Position numbers and translations under genes: made by a program
The notes under the pieces: generated by a model
Databases searched by the model: none
Seen by the model: the letters and a program-made list of their open reading frames with translations, nothing else
What the model was told of the DNA's origin: nothing
From: JALZKA01 sp963721645
Lineage (GTDB): Bacteria > Actinomycetota > Thermoleophilia > Solirubrobacterales > 70-9
DNA: 64,000 nucleotides
NCBI GenBank assembly: GCA_963721645.1
Contig: CAVRJK010000002.1
Location: 2,232,001 to 2,296,000 of the forward strand
Direction of reading: 5' to 3'
Shown: positions 48,829 through 57,105 of the stretch, in pieces
Layout of the letters: the number at the start of each line of letters is the position of its first letter
Numbering within the stretch: position 1 is the stretch's first letter

Positions 48829-50520
48829 ATGAACACCCCGTCCAGGCTGACCCGCAGTTTCGCGCTCATAGCTTTCGCATTCGTCGCTCTTTCGCCCGCC
48901 GGCGCTTCAGCCGAAACGATCGACGTCGAGATCAAGGCCGACTTCTCAGACAACGAGGGCAACGGCTGCTCGCTTCGCGAGGCAGTGCGCTCCGCCAATG
49001 AGCAGACTTCAATCGGAGGCTGCGATCCGGGCGAGACGGGACTCGACACGATCCGGATTCCAGCCGGCGTTTACCCGCTGACCATCCAGGGAGACGACAA
49101 CGGCACTGAGCTCGGGGATCTGGATGTGAGCGACGAGCTCAAGATCATCGGCCTGGGTAAGGGCGCCGTGATCGACGGCGGCGGGCCGGGTGTGCTCGAC
49201 AACCGGATTTTCGACTTGCGGATTGGCGACGTCACGATGCGGAACCTGACGATTCGAAACGCCCGCACCCTGAGCAATCCCGCGGAAGGGGACGGCGCCG
49301 GAATCCGCACGGCGGAAAGCGTCGAGACCAAGCTCGACGACGTTCGCCTCTTGAACAACGATGCCAACGGACCCTCGATTCGAGGCGGAGCGATCAGTGC
49401 CGAGGGTCCGCTCACCATCACGGACTCCATCGTCGCGGGGAACAACTCACCGTTCTACGGTGCCATCGACGCAGGGGGTTCGCTCGTGATGAAAAAGACC
49501 ACGGTCCGCGCAAACGACGCCTCCTTTGGCTCCGGCGGCGTGGCGATCACGGAACCGTCCCTGGTCAGCGACTCGACCTTTTCCGGCAACGTTCTGCATG
49601 GCGAGACCGGTGATCACAACGGAGCCGCGATGGTCGCGATCGACAACATCGACATTCGAAACACAACGTTCAGTGGCAACGTCGCCGATCAGGGCGGGGG
49701 TGCCATATCCGCCGTCAGTAACTCAACCGTCAACTTGACAAACGTCACGGTCACCGGCAATACCGCCGACGCGAATCAGGATGCGGAGAACACGGGAGAC
49801 GGAGGTGGCCTCTACAGCTCTAATGGAGGCGACTTCCGGCTTCGCAACACGGTTGTCAGCGGCAACTTCGACCTCACCCCGCCGGCCGACGGCGCGGTCG
49901 ACCCTGACTGTGCAGCGCAGATCGCGCTGGCCGGCAACAACCTGATCGGAGAGACATCCTCGGGTTGTGCGTCACAGAAGCTCGGCGGGACACCCGCGGA
50001 GATTCCCGACGGCACGCCACCGCTGTTCGGCGAGTTGGGTCTGAACGGCGGACCGACCGCCACCGTGCCGTTCGCAAAGGCGAGCCCCTTGCGCGATCGC
50101 ATCAAGGCGTCTAAGTGCGACGACGGCGGTGTGAGCAAGGTGCCCGAGATCACTGTCGATCAGCGCGGCGTCAAGCGGCCGCAGAAGGGCCGCTGCGACG
50201 TTGGCGCCTACGAGCGCGCCACGTGCAAGGGCGTCGTCGTCAACCGTGTCGGGACCGGCGCGGGCGACAAGCTCAAGGGCACCCAGTCAGGCGACGGATT
50301 CCTGGGCCTGGGCGGCAAGGACAAGCTCAAGGGCAAGGATGGCAACGACGGTCTGTGCGGTGCGGGCGGCGAGGACAAGCTGGCCGGCGGCTCGGGCAAC
50401 GACCGCCTCGTAGGCGGACCCGGCGCCGACAAGCTCGTAGGCGGACCCGGTGTGGACACCTGCATCGGCGGCCCCGGCAAGGACATCGCGATCGATTGCG
50501 AGAACGTTTCCGGCCTCTAG
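48829..50520 (+). CDS. Secreted beta-helix protein with RTX-like C-terminal repeats
   Basis: A 563-residue exported protein. Signal peptide MNTPSRLTRSFALIAFAFV...ASA, then the CSLREA box (GNGCSLREAVRSAN) that begins many actinobacterial and chloroflexi beta-helix surface proteins, and about 300 residues of right-handed beta-helix repeats (NLTIRNARTLSN, NTTFSGNVADQGGGAI, NVTVTGNTAD). The last 80 residues carry glycine-rich GGxGxDxL repeats (GGKDKLKGKDGNDGLCG, GGPGADKLVGGPGVD) that bind calcium in RTX proteins. ATG has AGGAG upstream. Probably a cell-surface or matrix protein; the ligand is unknown. The 234 bases before it show no other gene. Confidence 0.85.
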   Translation: MNTPSRLTRSFALIAFAFVALSPAGASAETIDVEIKADFSDNEGNGCSLREAVRSANEQTSIGGCDPGETGLDTIRIPAGVYPLTIQGDDNGTELGDLDVSDELKIIGLGKGAVIDGGGPGVLDNRIFDLRIGDVTMRNLTIRNARTLSNPAEGDGAGIRTAESVETKLDDVRLLNNDANGPSIRGGAISAEGPLTITDSIVAGNNSPFYGAIDAGGSLVMKKTTVRANDASFGSGGVAITEPSLVSDSTFSGNVLHGETGDHNGAAMVAIDNIDIRNTTFSGNVADQGGGAISAVSNSTVNLTNVTVTGNTADANQDAENTGDGGGLYSSNGGDFRLRNTVVSGNFDLTPPADGAVDPDCAAQIALAGNNLIGETSSGCASQKLGGTPAEIPDGTPPLFGELGLNGGPTATVPFAKASPLRDRIKASKCDDGGVSKVPEITVDQRGVKRPQKGRCDVGAYERATCKGVVVNRVGTGAGDKLKGTQSGDGFLGLGGKDKLKGKDGNDGLCGAGGEDKLAGGSGNDRLVGGPGADKLVGGPGVDTCIGGPGKDIAIDCENVSGL

Positions 50521-50571
50521 GGGTCGGCCGGGCTGCCGTTATCCTCGGCAGCCCGGCCGGTGGCCGGGTTC

Positions 50572-50644
50572 GGGGCTATAGCTCAGCTGGTAGAGCGCCT
50601 GGTTCGCAATCAGGAGGTCGGCGGTTCGAACCCGCCTAGCTCCA
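50572..50644 (+). tRNA. tRNA-Ala (anticodon CGC)
   Basis: Acceptor GGGGCTA pairs with TAGCTCC (one G-T pair), D arm GCTC...GAGC, anticodon loop TTCGCAA, T arm GGCGG-TTCGAAC-CCGCC. The 3' 29 bases (50616-50644) are repeated exactly at 52220-52248, as expected for an integration site. Confidence 0.97.
50616..50644 (+). repeat. attL-like: 3' end of tRNA-Ala(CGC)
   Basis: This 29-base segment covers the variable loop, T arm and acceptor 3' strand. It recurs without a mismatch at 52220-52248, 1604 bases away, bracketing one gene. tRNA 3' ends are usual targets of site-specific integration. Confidence 0.75.
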
Positions 50645-50646
50645 CT

Positions 50647-52071
50647 TCAAGAGACGTTGACCGGCTGGCGATCTTGCAGCAAGCGTCCGAGGTTGGCGAT
50701 CGCTCCGCCCATATGGGTGCCGACAGAAGTCAGCGCCGCCTGCATTCGTGCATCGTCGAGGTGGGCGCGCACGGATTGCCCGATGTTTACCCGCGACCCC
50801 TGCAGCCACGTCTGGATGTCCTCCTCCGGACCCCAGGCCGCGTCGTTGACGGCACCGAGGTAAAGCGACCATGCCCAATCCAGCCGGTTGCGCGTGCGCG
50901 GGGTCGGGTTCGGGTGGGCAAGCCGGTTCTTCTTCTCGTCGTCGCGCTCGCTGGTCTCAAGGAAACCGATCAGTGCGGCGCTGAACGGCAACATCCCCAT
51001 GCGCGTGGGCTGCGGGGTGATCCGGTCCCCCTCGAAGATCGGGCGCGGTGGCGCCCAGCCCAGCCCACGTGCGGTGCAGTCGATATGGAGCTCTCCCGGC
51101 GCCGTGGGCACGGTGCCCTCGTCCAGCACTATTTCATCAATCCCGGCGCGGCGGACGCGACCCTTTCGGATCACCTGCGTGATGCGGCGAAGTTGCGTTC
51201 GCTCCGCCGCGCTGAGAGTCGCCCCGTGGAACATGTCTGGCTCGACCGCGGGATCCAGACGGTGGAGCTGGCCACACGCCTCGGCGCGCTTATAGAGGTC
51301 GTCAAGGTCCGCGGCCTCGGCGGCCGCCTCGTAAGCATTGGCAAGCCCCCCGATCATGTCGACGACCAAGTCCAGGGGCTGAGTGAAGGTGCGGTCAAGC
51401 GTCCAGACGTCGCGCGGGCGTATCCAACGGATGTCTTCGGGTGCGACCGATTGACCGAGCAGCCAGATGCACGTGTCCATTGCTGTCTTACCCGCGCCGA
51501 GAACCGTGAACTTATCGGCCGGATCCGCTAGCTGAACGAGCTGGCTCGGAGCGACGAGTCGTACACCAGGGTCCACCTCGAAACCGAGCTCGTGGCGGGC
51601 CGGGAGCTCGGTCCCCAGATAGGTGGCATCCACCACTTTCCGTACCTGTACCACTGTCTCCTGTGAGGTCAGGCGCGACGAAAGTCGATGTCCGTTGCCG
51701 TTCGCCCCGAGGTACTCGTGGCTCCCGAGCCAGGTGACCTGCCCTGAGGCCAGCAGGTAGTCCAGCGCTCGGCGGAAGTGGGTGCAAATCTCGGGCGCAC
51801 TGGCCTGCTCGTAAAAGCCCGCGTTGAGGCCGGACTCGTCAATCCGATCCTGGCCAAGAGGCAACGAGTTGACCCCGTAGAAAGCCGACGGCTGGTGGAG
51901 CCGGACGAACGGATACGCCTCGTTCCAATGCCCGCCCGGAGCTTGACGGCGATCAGCCAGCACCACGGTCGCGTCCGAGTCGGCGATCAGCGCGTCTGTG
52001 AACGCCATTCCTGTGGCACCCGCTCCGATTACCAGGTAGTCGGCCTTAATCGGATTCAAGGCGCTCACCAT
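50647..52071 (-). CDS. FAD/NAD(P)-binding oxidoreductase
   Basis: A 474-residue flavoprotein. The N-terminus DYLVIGAGATGMAFTDALI is a FAD-binding fold, APGGHWNEAYPFVRLHQPSAFYGVN follows as in flavin monooxygenases, and KFTVLGAGKTAMDTCIWLL is a second dinucleotide fold for NAD(P)H. No Baeyer-Villiger fingerprint is present, so an N-hydroxylating or otherwise FMO-like enzyme is more likely. The stop is three bases from the end of tRNA-Ala and the gene is the only one between the tRNA and the duplicated tRNA end, so it looks like cargo of an integrated element. Confidence 0.75.
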   Translation of the reverse strand: MVSALNPIKADYLVIGAGATGMAFTDALIADSDATVVLADRRQAPGGHWNEAYPFVRLHQPSAFYGVNSLPLGQDRIDESGLNAGFYEQASAPEICTHFRRALDYLLASGQVTWLGSHEYLGANGNGHRLSSRLTSQETVVQVRKVVDATYLGTELPARHELGFEVDPGVRLVAPSQLVQLADPADKFTVLGAGKTAMDTCIWLLGQSVAPEDIRWIRPRDVWTLDRTFTQPLDLVVDMIGGLANAYEAAAEAADLDDLYKRAEACGQLHRLDPAVEPDMFHGATLSAAERTQLRRITQVIRKGRVRRAGIDEIVLDEGTVPTAPGELHIDCTARGLGWAPPRPIFEGDRITPQPTRMGMLPFSAALIGFLETSERDDEKKNRLAHPNPTPRTRNRLDWAWSLYLGAVNDAAWGPEEDIQTWLQGSRVNIGQSVRAHLDDARMQAALTSVGTHMGGAIANLGRLLQDRQPVNVS

Positions 52072-52219
52072 CCTCGATCGCCCGGAATACGCCAGCTTCC
52101 AATGGGCACCAGGCCGGGTCTGGTGCCCAAATCCGCGTACATCCGGCTACATCCACGTACATCCGATTCCGGAATCTACGACTATCCGTGCCTGAGAAGC
52201 TCCCGCTTCGGAATTAGGG

Positions 52220-52248
52220 GGTCGGCGGTTCGAACCCGCCTAGCTCCA
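52220..52248 (+). repeat. attR-like: duplicated tRNA-Ala(CGC) 3' end
   Basis: An exact 29-base copy of 50616-50644. The 18 bases before it (52202-52219) still match the tRNA anticodon arm at 13 positions (CCCGCTTCGGAATTAGGG), but D arm and 5' acceptor strand are absent, so this is not a functional tRNA. A degenerate tRNA remnant or the right border of an integrated segment. Confidence 0.8.
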
Positions 52249-52295
52249 TCTCGAAAAGCCTCGCTCAGCGCCGGGGTCTCCGTGAGGAGCGCTTA
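52246..52295. repeat. Left copy of a 50-bp direct repeat
   Basis: Starts at the terminal CCA-like bases of the tRNA remnant and contains AAAGCCTCGCTCAGCGCCGG and then GAGGAGCGCTT. The second copy is at 63950-64000, with a few substitutions and a 2-base length difference. The two copies enclose about 11.7 kb of accessory genes. Confidence 0.8.
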
Positions 52296-52400
52296 GTGCC
52301 CGGCGAGACGCTTCGCAGTTGATGCCCAAACCCCAACGGTTCTCTGAACCCCGCCCCTATTGAGCGACTCGTCGTCGGTCCAAGCGCAGCTCGCGAGAAC

Positions 52401-52421
52401 TGTCGCTTTGCATGGAAAGTG
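52401..52421 (+). repeat. Hairpin variant GTCGCTTTGCATGGAAAG (copy A)
   Basis: CTTT-GCATGG-AAAG hairpin. The 18-base core is identical to the copy at 56632 and has the same CTTT/AAAG stem frame as the GGACGA-core family found further right. Intergenic. Confidence 0.65.
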
Positions 52422-52611
52422 CATAAGTCAGGTTTCGCGCTAAGAGACTCTCTCGTGCCGATGCGCGGGAGTGCGTTCAACTCAAACGATGGGCGGCAGG
52501 GCAGGCTCGACCGCGGTTAGCGTGTCGACCGGGCGGTGGACAATTCTTGCTTAAATGCCCTTCACGCGCCTTGGGACTTGGGGCGCTTCACGCTCTAAGG
52601 GAGGAACCGTT

Positions 52612-53229
52612 ATGAGATCGAGGATCGCGTCACGTGCTATTCAGTTCAGCACGGGTAAGCCGCTGCTGTTGGTCGCTGGCCTTATCGCAGGGGCGCTCGC
52701 GGGGCCGCCGGTGTATGCAACCGCGCAGTCGATGATCCAGGATGTCCGCGTCACCAACAGCCCCGATGAGCCCGTCCCGGTCGTGACCGTCGGCGCGGGG
52801 AATGTGCGCGTCGTTGAAGGCCCCGATGTCCACACAATCGGGGTTTCGGACACTAAGAGGTCCACCGCGTCCGCTGGGGGCCAGTCGTTAACTTTTCCGA
52901 CCAAACAGCTGACGGTTCCGGAGGGCAAGTTGTTTACGGCTCGTTTCATGAGCGGCCAGATCTTCACGCCTGCCAAGGAGTGCGTGGTGCGTACGGTTGG
53001 CTTGGCCAACGTTCCGGACAACTCCCGTCAGGACGTTTTTCTCTCCGCTAAGAAGGTTGCGCCACAAAGGTGGATCGTGCCGAGCTCCGAATTGCTCGTA
53101 GATTCTCCGCGACAGATCGTTGGTGAAGTCGCGTGTCCGAATGGCTCGGTGTCGACCTCGAGCGAGACTGCTTTCAATTTCACGATCACGGGTGATCTCA
53201 CGAACGACCCGACGTTTTCTGCCCCCTAG
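52612..53229 (+). CDS. Small secreted protein, unknown
   Basis: A 205-residue protein with an N-terminal hydrophobic export segment (KPLLLVAGLIAGALAGPPVYA). GGGAGG at 52599 supports ATG 52612. The mature part is beta-rich (VRVTNSPDEPVPVVTVGAG, LTVPEGKLFTARFMSGQIF) with two Cys (KECVVRT and VACPNGS), suggesting one disulfide. No family recognised; style resembles the other exported proteins of this accessory region. Confidence 0.65.
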   Translation: MRSRIASRAIQFSTGKPLLLVAGLIAGALAGPPVYATAQSMIQDVRVTNSPDEPVPVVTVGAGNVRVVEGPDVHTIGVSDTKRSTASAGGQSLTFPTKQLTVPEGKLFTARFMSGQIFTPAKECVVRTVGLANVPDNSRQDVFLSAKKVAPQRWIVPSSELLVDSPRQIVGEVACPNGSVSTSSETAFNFTITGDLTNDPTFSAP

Positions 53230-53305
53230 CGCTCGCGTTCACGCCGCAGCCGAGGCGACGGCGGAACCGCTCACCGCCCCGATGAGGGCGCGGCCGCCTC
53301 GCAGA

Positions 53306-53338
53306 TAGGTGCTTAGGACGAGAAGCGTCGAAGTCGGG
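53306..53338 (+). repeat. GGACGA hairpin element, copy 1
   Basis: TAGGTGCTTAGGACGAGAAG then CGTCGAAGTCGG. GCTT/AAGC arms enclose AGGACGAG. It lies between the stop of the gene at 53229 and the convergent stop at 53376. Confidence 0.8.
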
Positions 53339-53375
53339 CGTGCCTATAGGACCAGCGTCGATTGGTCGAGCTACT

Positions 53376-53807
53376 TCATCGCCCCGGGGGTTCGAGTGGA
53401 TTTGAGATCGCCCCCGTCTGGACGAGAATGCTCAGCATGTTCCACTGAACCCACAGATCAGCGATGCGTCCGCCCGCCACGCGATAGAGCGCCACGTATC
53501 GCGCGCGCCAAGGCTTTCCTTGTGTGTGCGCAAGCCAGGGTGGAGGATTGGAGATCGTTCCCGTGCCTTCCCCGAGGACGGCCGCGGTGTCATCCTCGAC
53601 AATCAGCCGCTTGACCTCCAGGCGCGCATCATCGCTTAGCTCGAGAAAGCCTCGCACCGATTGACGACAGCTCTCGTCGGCCAAGAGATCTTCGAGTCTC
53701 GCGAAGTCGTGTGCGTTCCACGCGTCGAGATACGACTCGGCAACTGCGCGCGTCTCGCTGTCCACGCGTGCAAGATAGTTGCTTTGGGCGAGAAGTGCCT
53801 GAGCCAA
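53376..53807 (-). CDS. NTF2/SnoaL-like domain protein
   Basis: A 143-residue cone-fold protein. AVAESYLDAWNAHDFARLEDLLADE is the typical opening helix pair, and RYVALYRVAGGRIADLWVQWNMLSIL the closing strands. Proteins like this act as small isomerases, hydrolases or ligand binders; which cannot be told. Minus strand, close to the VOC gene, and both lie between copies 1 and 2 of the hairpin element. Confidence 0.8.
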   Translation of the reverse strand: MAQALLAQSNYLARVDSETRAVAESYLDAWNAHDFARLEDLLADESCRQSVRGFLELSDDARLEVKRLIVEDDTAAVLGEGTGTISNPPPWLAHTQGKPWRARYVALYRVAGGRIADLWVQWNMLSILVQTGAISNPLEPPGR

Positions 53808-53847
53808 AAGGACCGTGTGTCACGCACCGAGTAGGGGAACGAGCAAA

Positions 53848-54447
53848 CTACGAGCGGTCTGGATACTCGATATAGGTCCAACCCGACGCCTCTGGCCCCC
53901 TCCTGACAGCACTCGCAGGCTTGTCCCAGCACACTTCGCTCCAAAGGCCGTCCGGATCGGTAAACCCGGCGCTCAGGAGCGGTCCAAGGTCTGTGACTTG
54001 CCCGTCGCTCGCCCCAGCCTTGAAGATGCGGTCTCGCAGTTCCCAGAAAGCTTCCTCGGAGTCGGCCCGAAGCGCAAGGTGGTCGATTCGTCCACGGTCG
54101 AACATCGGCAGTTCGCCCTGCGGGACATCCGCTCCTTCGATCTCGAAGGGGTGGAGTACAAATCCGCCTCCCAGCTCGATAAAGACGTGGCGGAGACCCT
54201 CCTCAGTCATGTCCAGCGTGATCTCGGCCTCGAACACCTGCGTGTAGAACTCGACGAGGCGATCCATGTCTGCGGTCACCGTTGCTATGTGGTGTGAACC
54301 TCCCGTAAGCGCGATGGCACAGAGTAGATGCTTCGGACGAGAAGCGTCTATCTGTTCACCAGCGGCGTTTCGCGAATGGTACGAAGCCGCGGTGGAAAGG
54401 CAGGACGCGCACGACCCTTGGCCGCCTTTAGCTAGCGGAGGTTCCAC
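53848..54447 (-). CDS. VOC (glyoxalase/bleomycin-resistance fold) protein, start unclear
   Basis: The conserved part runs from SHHIATVTADMDRLVEFYTQVF to the end (GLLWSEV-like ending FTDPDGLWSEVCW), about 150 residues with the two beta-alpha-beta-beta-beta units; HHI and E in the late strand fit a metal site. The start is a puzzle: no ATG, GTG or TTG lies between the hairpin element (54325-54350) and the first conserved His, and the open frame continues through the element to 54447. The original start may have been lost or changed; a non-standard start is possible. Function unknown. Confidence 0.65.
   Translation of the reverse strand: MEPPLAKGGQGSCASCLSTAASYHSRNAAGEQIDASRPKHLLCAIALTGGSHHIATVTADMDRLVEFYTQVFEAEITLDMTEEGLRHVFIELGGGFVLHPFEIEGADVPQGELPMFDRGRIDHLALRADSEEAFWELRDRIFKAGASDGQVTDLGPLLSAGFTDPDGLWSEVCWDKPASAVRRGPEASGWTYIEYPDRS
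54325..54350 (+). repeat. GGACGA hairpin element, copy 2
   Basis: TAGATGCTTC and GAAGCGTCTA form ten-base arms (one mismatch) around GGACGA, the most symmetrical copy. It lies at the 5' end of the VOC reading frame. Confidence 0.85.
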
Positions 54448-54486
54448 CGAGCTTCAGGAGCGGCTCGCCGGGTAGCAGCTTCAGCA

Positions 54487-55197
54487 GTGGCTGAGACCGT
54501 TGCGTTCGCGCTCATTGCGTCTGTTGCGCTGCCGCTTGGCGCCTGGGTTGGTGCGTTTTGGCCGCCGCCCCAGGCCGTAACCGCCACTCTTTTGGCTTTT
54601 GCCTCCGGCGCCTTGATCAGTGCAGTCGCGTTCGAGCTTTTCGAGGACGCAGTCGAGCATGGTGGCGCCTGGAAGGCCGGCGTGGCGTTCCTCGCAGGGG
54701 CGACGACCTTCATTGCCGTAGACACCTGGCTCGATAAACGGAGTGAGGGTCAGGGCGCCAAGGAAGAAAATGTGGGCTTCGCACTGCTGGCCGGCGTCAC
54801 TTTGGATGGACTGCCGGAGAACATCGCGATGGGTGTTGGCCTGATCGCGAGCTCGAATCCTGCCCTTCTCGTTGCAATCTTCGTCTCGAACTTTCCGGAG
54901 GCCGTCGTCGGGGCAAAGAAGATGCGCGACACCGGGCTGAGCCGGACACGCATCCTAGTTGTCTGGTCCGTCACGGGGCTCATGCTGGCAATCGCCGTAG
55001 TGGCTGGCTACGCCGCTTTCGGGAACCTCGGCGAGCCGGCACTGGCTTGGCCCTTGGGTTTCGCGGCGGGTGCAGTTCTGGCTTCATTGGCCGACACGCT
55101 GATGCCCGAAGCGTTCAAGGAGGCAGGGGAAAACCCCTGGATTGCGTATTTCACGGCGCTCGGTTTCCTGCTCTCGTTCCTAATCGCGTCCGCCTAG
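54487..55197 (+). CDS. ZIP-family metal transporter
   Basis: A 236-residue polytopic protein that should move Zn2+ or other divalent metals inward. Seven to eight hydrophobic segments are visible. The metal-site motifs of the ZIP family appear as TLDGLPENIAMG in one helix (here DGLPEN instead of HNxPEG) and SNFPEAVVGAKKM in the next. A short charged loop (WLDKRSEGQGAKEEN) precedes them. GTG start. Specificity not readable. Confidence 0.82.
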   Translation: MAETVAFALIASVALPLGAWVGAFWPPPQAVTATLLAFASGALISAVAFELFEDAVEHGGAWKAGVAFLAGATTFIAVDTWLDKRSEGQGAKEENVGFALLAGVTLDGLPENIAMGVGLIASSNPALLVAIFVSNFPEAVVGAKKMRDTGLSRTRILVVWSVTGLMLAIAVVAGYAAFGNLGEPALAWPLGFAAGAVLASLADTLMPEAFKEAGENPWIAYFTALGFLLSFLIASA

Positions 55198-55393
55198 CCG
55201 CGGGTCAGACTCTTTGCGTAGCATCCCGCAGATGCACAGTTTCGTGGTGTGACGGCGAGAACCAGCGCTTCCTGGCGGTAATCGCCACGGCGACGTTGAG
55301 AGCAGAATCCGCCCGATCGGCCTCGAAAGGGCTCCGACCGCCAGCATCGTGGCGGCGATGATCTCCGAGGCTCGGTTTCGCGTCGCCACGACG

Positions 55394-55660
55394 TCAAGCA
55401 CGGTCCTCGGGGTGGCCGATGACCCAGTTTGCAAGGCGAGCGATGGGACCGCGCCCAGAGCTCGTCCCCAGCTTGACAACTACGACGAGAGTGATCGTCG
55501 TTCCTAGGCCGGCGAGGAGCCGCAGATACCACTCGGCGCTCACGCCGATGCCGACCGTGACGCCTATCGAGAGCAGGACCCCCAGCAGGGTGAGCCCGCC
55601 CGTAGTCAGGCTGAGGCTGCGAGCGGTGCGCTCGCCGCGGCCCGGGCCTGGTTTTGCCAT
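55394..55660 (-). CDS. Small membrane protein, unknown
   Basis: An 88-residue protein with two hydrophobic segments (about residues 20-38 and 43-62) and polar ends. Its ATG shares one base with the stop of the EamA gene (TGATG), so it is translated after it. No family recognised. The region 55198-55393 downstream shows no gene. Confidence 0.6.
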   Translation of the reverse strand: MAKPGPGRGERTARSLSLTTGGLTLLGVLLSIGVTVGIGVSAEWYLRLLAGLGTTITLVVVVKLGTSSGRGPIARLANWVIGHPEDRA

Positions 55661-56586
55661 CAACCTTCCTCCCCATCGGATCGGGTAACAGCCGCGATCC
55701 CCGCGAGCACTGCGGCCATCCCGGCAAGATGCAGCGGCTCGAACGCCTCGCCGAGGAGCAGGTAGGACAAAACCAGTGCCGACACGGGCATCACGCCCAT
55801 GAAGGCCGAGGCAGTGGTGCCCGCGACCTGCTGTACCCCGAGGTACCAGACGACCGATCCGAGGGCCATCGTGCCCAGGCCCCACCAGGCGAGCGCCGCC
55901 CAGTCGCCGGCGGCGATCGAGGACGCGTTCAGATCGCCCACCTGGAGCGCCGCGAGCGGAAGAAAAAGGGCCGACGCCATCACCGCGGCAATCGCGGCAA
56001 TCGAGATCGGCGACAGGTCAGCCGTCAGCCGCTTTCCCAGCAGGGTGTACGCCGCCTCGCCGCAGACGGCGCCGAACACGAGCACGGTCCCGAGCAGGAT
56101 GTCGCCACCGTTCCCTCCGCCTTGCAGACCAAGGTTCACCACCAGTACGCCGCCGACGGCGAGTCCGATCGCGATCGCTTTCCAGCCGTCGAGCCGATCT
56201 CGAAGGAAGACGATCGACCCGAATGCGGTTACAGCAGGGGTCGTCGCCATCACGATGCCGCCGATCGCGCCTGAAACCTCCTTCATCCCGTAAAGCATGA
56301 ACACACTGAACAGCACCATGCCCGCAACGGCTATGCCGGTGAGCCGCAGCCAGTCCGCGCCGGAGATCCCCGCCAGCAAGCTGGTGCGCTCACCGTGCTT
56401 GCGCTCCCACCAGATCATCAGGGGGACCAGCGCCAGGGCGGCGAGGATCATCCTCGTGGTCGAGGCGACGAAGACCGGGAATGCGTCCGTCACCACCTTC
56501 GAAACCGGCGTACCGCTGCCGAAGATCGCCATCCCTGCGCAGAGGAGAGCGTAGGCACCGATGCCGCCGGGACGCATTGCCGTCAT
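55660..56586 (-). CDS. EamA/DMT-family transporter
   Basis: A 308-residue protein of ten hydrophobic segments in two EamA repeats (residues about 10-145 and 155-300). GSGTPVSKVVTDAFPVF in helix 1 and IVFLRDRLDGWKAIAIGLAVGGV at the end of repeat 1 are typical of drug/metabolite exporters. Substrate unknown. It diverges from the SnoaL-like gene, with a hairpin variant in between. Confidence 0.88.
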   Translation of the reverse strand: MTAMRPGGIGAYALLCAGMAIFGSGTPVSKVVTDAFPVFVASTTRMILAALALVPLMIWWERKHGERTSLLAGISGADWLRLTGIAVAGMVLFSVFMLYGMKEVSGAIGGIVMATTPAVTAFGSIVFLRDRLDGWKAIAIGLAVGGVLVVNLGLQGGGNGGDILLGTVLVFGAVCGEAAYTLLGKRLTADLSPISIAAIAAVMASALFLPLAALQVGDLNASSIAAGDWAALAWWGLGTMALGSVVWYLGVQQVAGTTASAFMGVMPVSALVLSYLLLGEAFEPLHLAGMAAVLAGIAAVTRSDGEEG

Positions 56587-56631
56587 TCATCCGAACCTAT
56601 TGACGACCGGACCGGGAGAGCGGCGATCCAG

Positions 56632-56659
56632 TGTCGCTTTGCATGGAAAGCATCTATCT
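56632..56659 (+). repeat. Hairpin variant GTCGCTTTGCATGGAAAG (copy B)
   Basis: Same core as 52402-52419, followed by CATCTATC. The right end matches the right end of copy 2 at 54325 (AAGCGTCTATCT), linking this variant to the GGACGA family. Lies between divergent genes. Confidence 0.7.
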
Positions 56660-56685
56660 CCTGACCGCGAGATACTGTGCAGGCG

Positions 56686-57087
56686 ATGTCGCAGGAGAAC
56701 GTAGAGATCGTGAGGAAGAGCTTCGAAGCGATCGCGCAAGACGACCTCGAGGCGCTGTTGCAGCTTTATGACGAGGACGTCGAGTTTTTGCCCTTGACCG
56801 GAACTCAGGTCGAGAGCGGTGGCTATCGCGGCCACGACGGCGTCCGTGACTACTTCGTCGAGGTAGCCGACGTGTGGGACCAAATCAGGCCCTACGCTCA
56901 GGACGTCCGAACCGCAGGCGACCGCGTCGTCGTCTTGGGTGGGTGCGCGGTCAGAGGCAAGGCAAGTGACGTCGAGACGGACTCCCCGATGGCCTGGGTG
57001 GTGACTGTCCGCAACGGAAAGATCACGAGCCATCGCGGTTTCCGAGCAAGCGACCAAGCGCTGAATGCCGCCGGGCTGTCGAAGTAG
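56686..57087 (+). CDS. SnoaL-like (NTF2-fold) protein
   Basis: A 133-residue cone-fold protein starting MSQENVEIVRKSFEAIAQDDLEALLQLYDEDVEF, a form I associate with large Thermoleophilia paralogue families. The fold continues with GGYRGHDGVRDYFVEVADVW and ends near FRASDQALNAAGL. ATG at 56686 preferred over GTG at 56677. Role unknown; usually isomerase- or binding-type. Followed by a cyclic-nucleotide-binding gene 18 bases later. Confidence 0.8.
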   Translation: MSQENVEIVRKSFEAIAQDDLEALLQLYDEDVEFLPLTGTQVESGGYRGHDGVRDYFVEVADVWDQIRPYAQDVRTAGDRVVVLGGCAVRGKASDVETDSPMAWVVTVRNGKITSHRGFRASDQALNAAGLSK

Positions 57088-57105
57088 GCGACGTCGCAGG
57101 AGTAC

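Larger units (their letters stand above)
52072..52611. other. 540-bp gene-free region with att remnant and repeats
   Basis: No credible gene. It holds a short series of ACATCC-type repeats (CTACATCC, GTACATCC at about 52140-52165), the tRNA-derived repeat at 52220-52248, the left 50-bp direct repeat at 52246-52295, a diverged hairpin (GCGCTTAG ... GACGCTTCG, 52290-52318) and a GTCGCTTTGCATGGAAAG copy at 52402-52419. The rest up to the ribosome site at 52599 shows nothing I can name. Confidence 0.6.

Noticed and set aside
52176..52248. Second complete tRNA
   Set aside because: T arm and 3' acceptor strand are perfect and an anticodon-like loop is visible, but no matching 5' acceptor strand or D arm exists.
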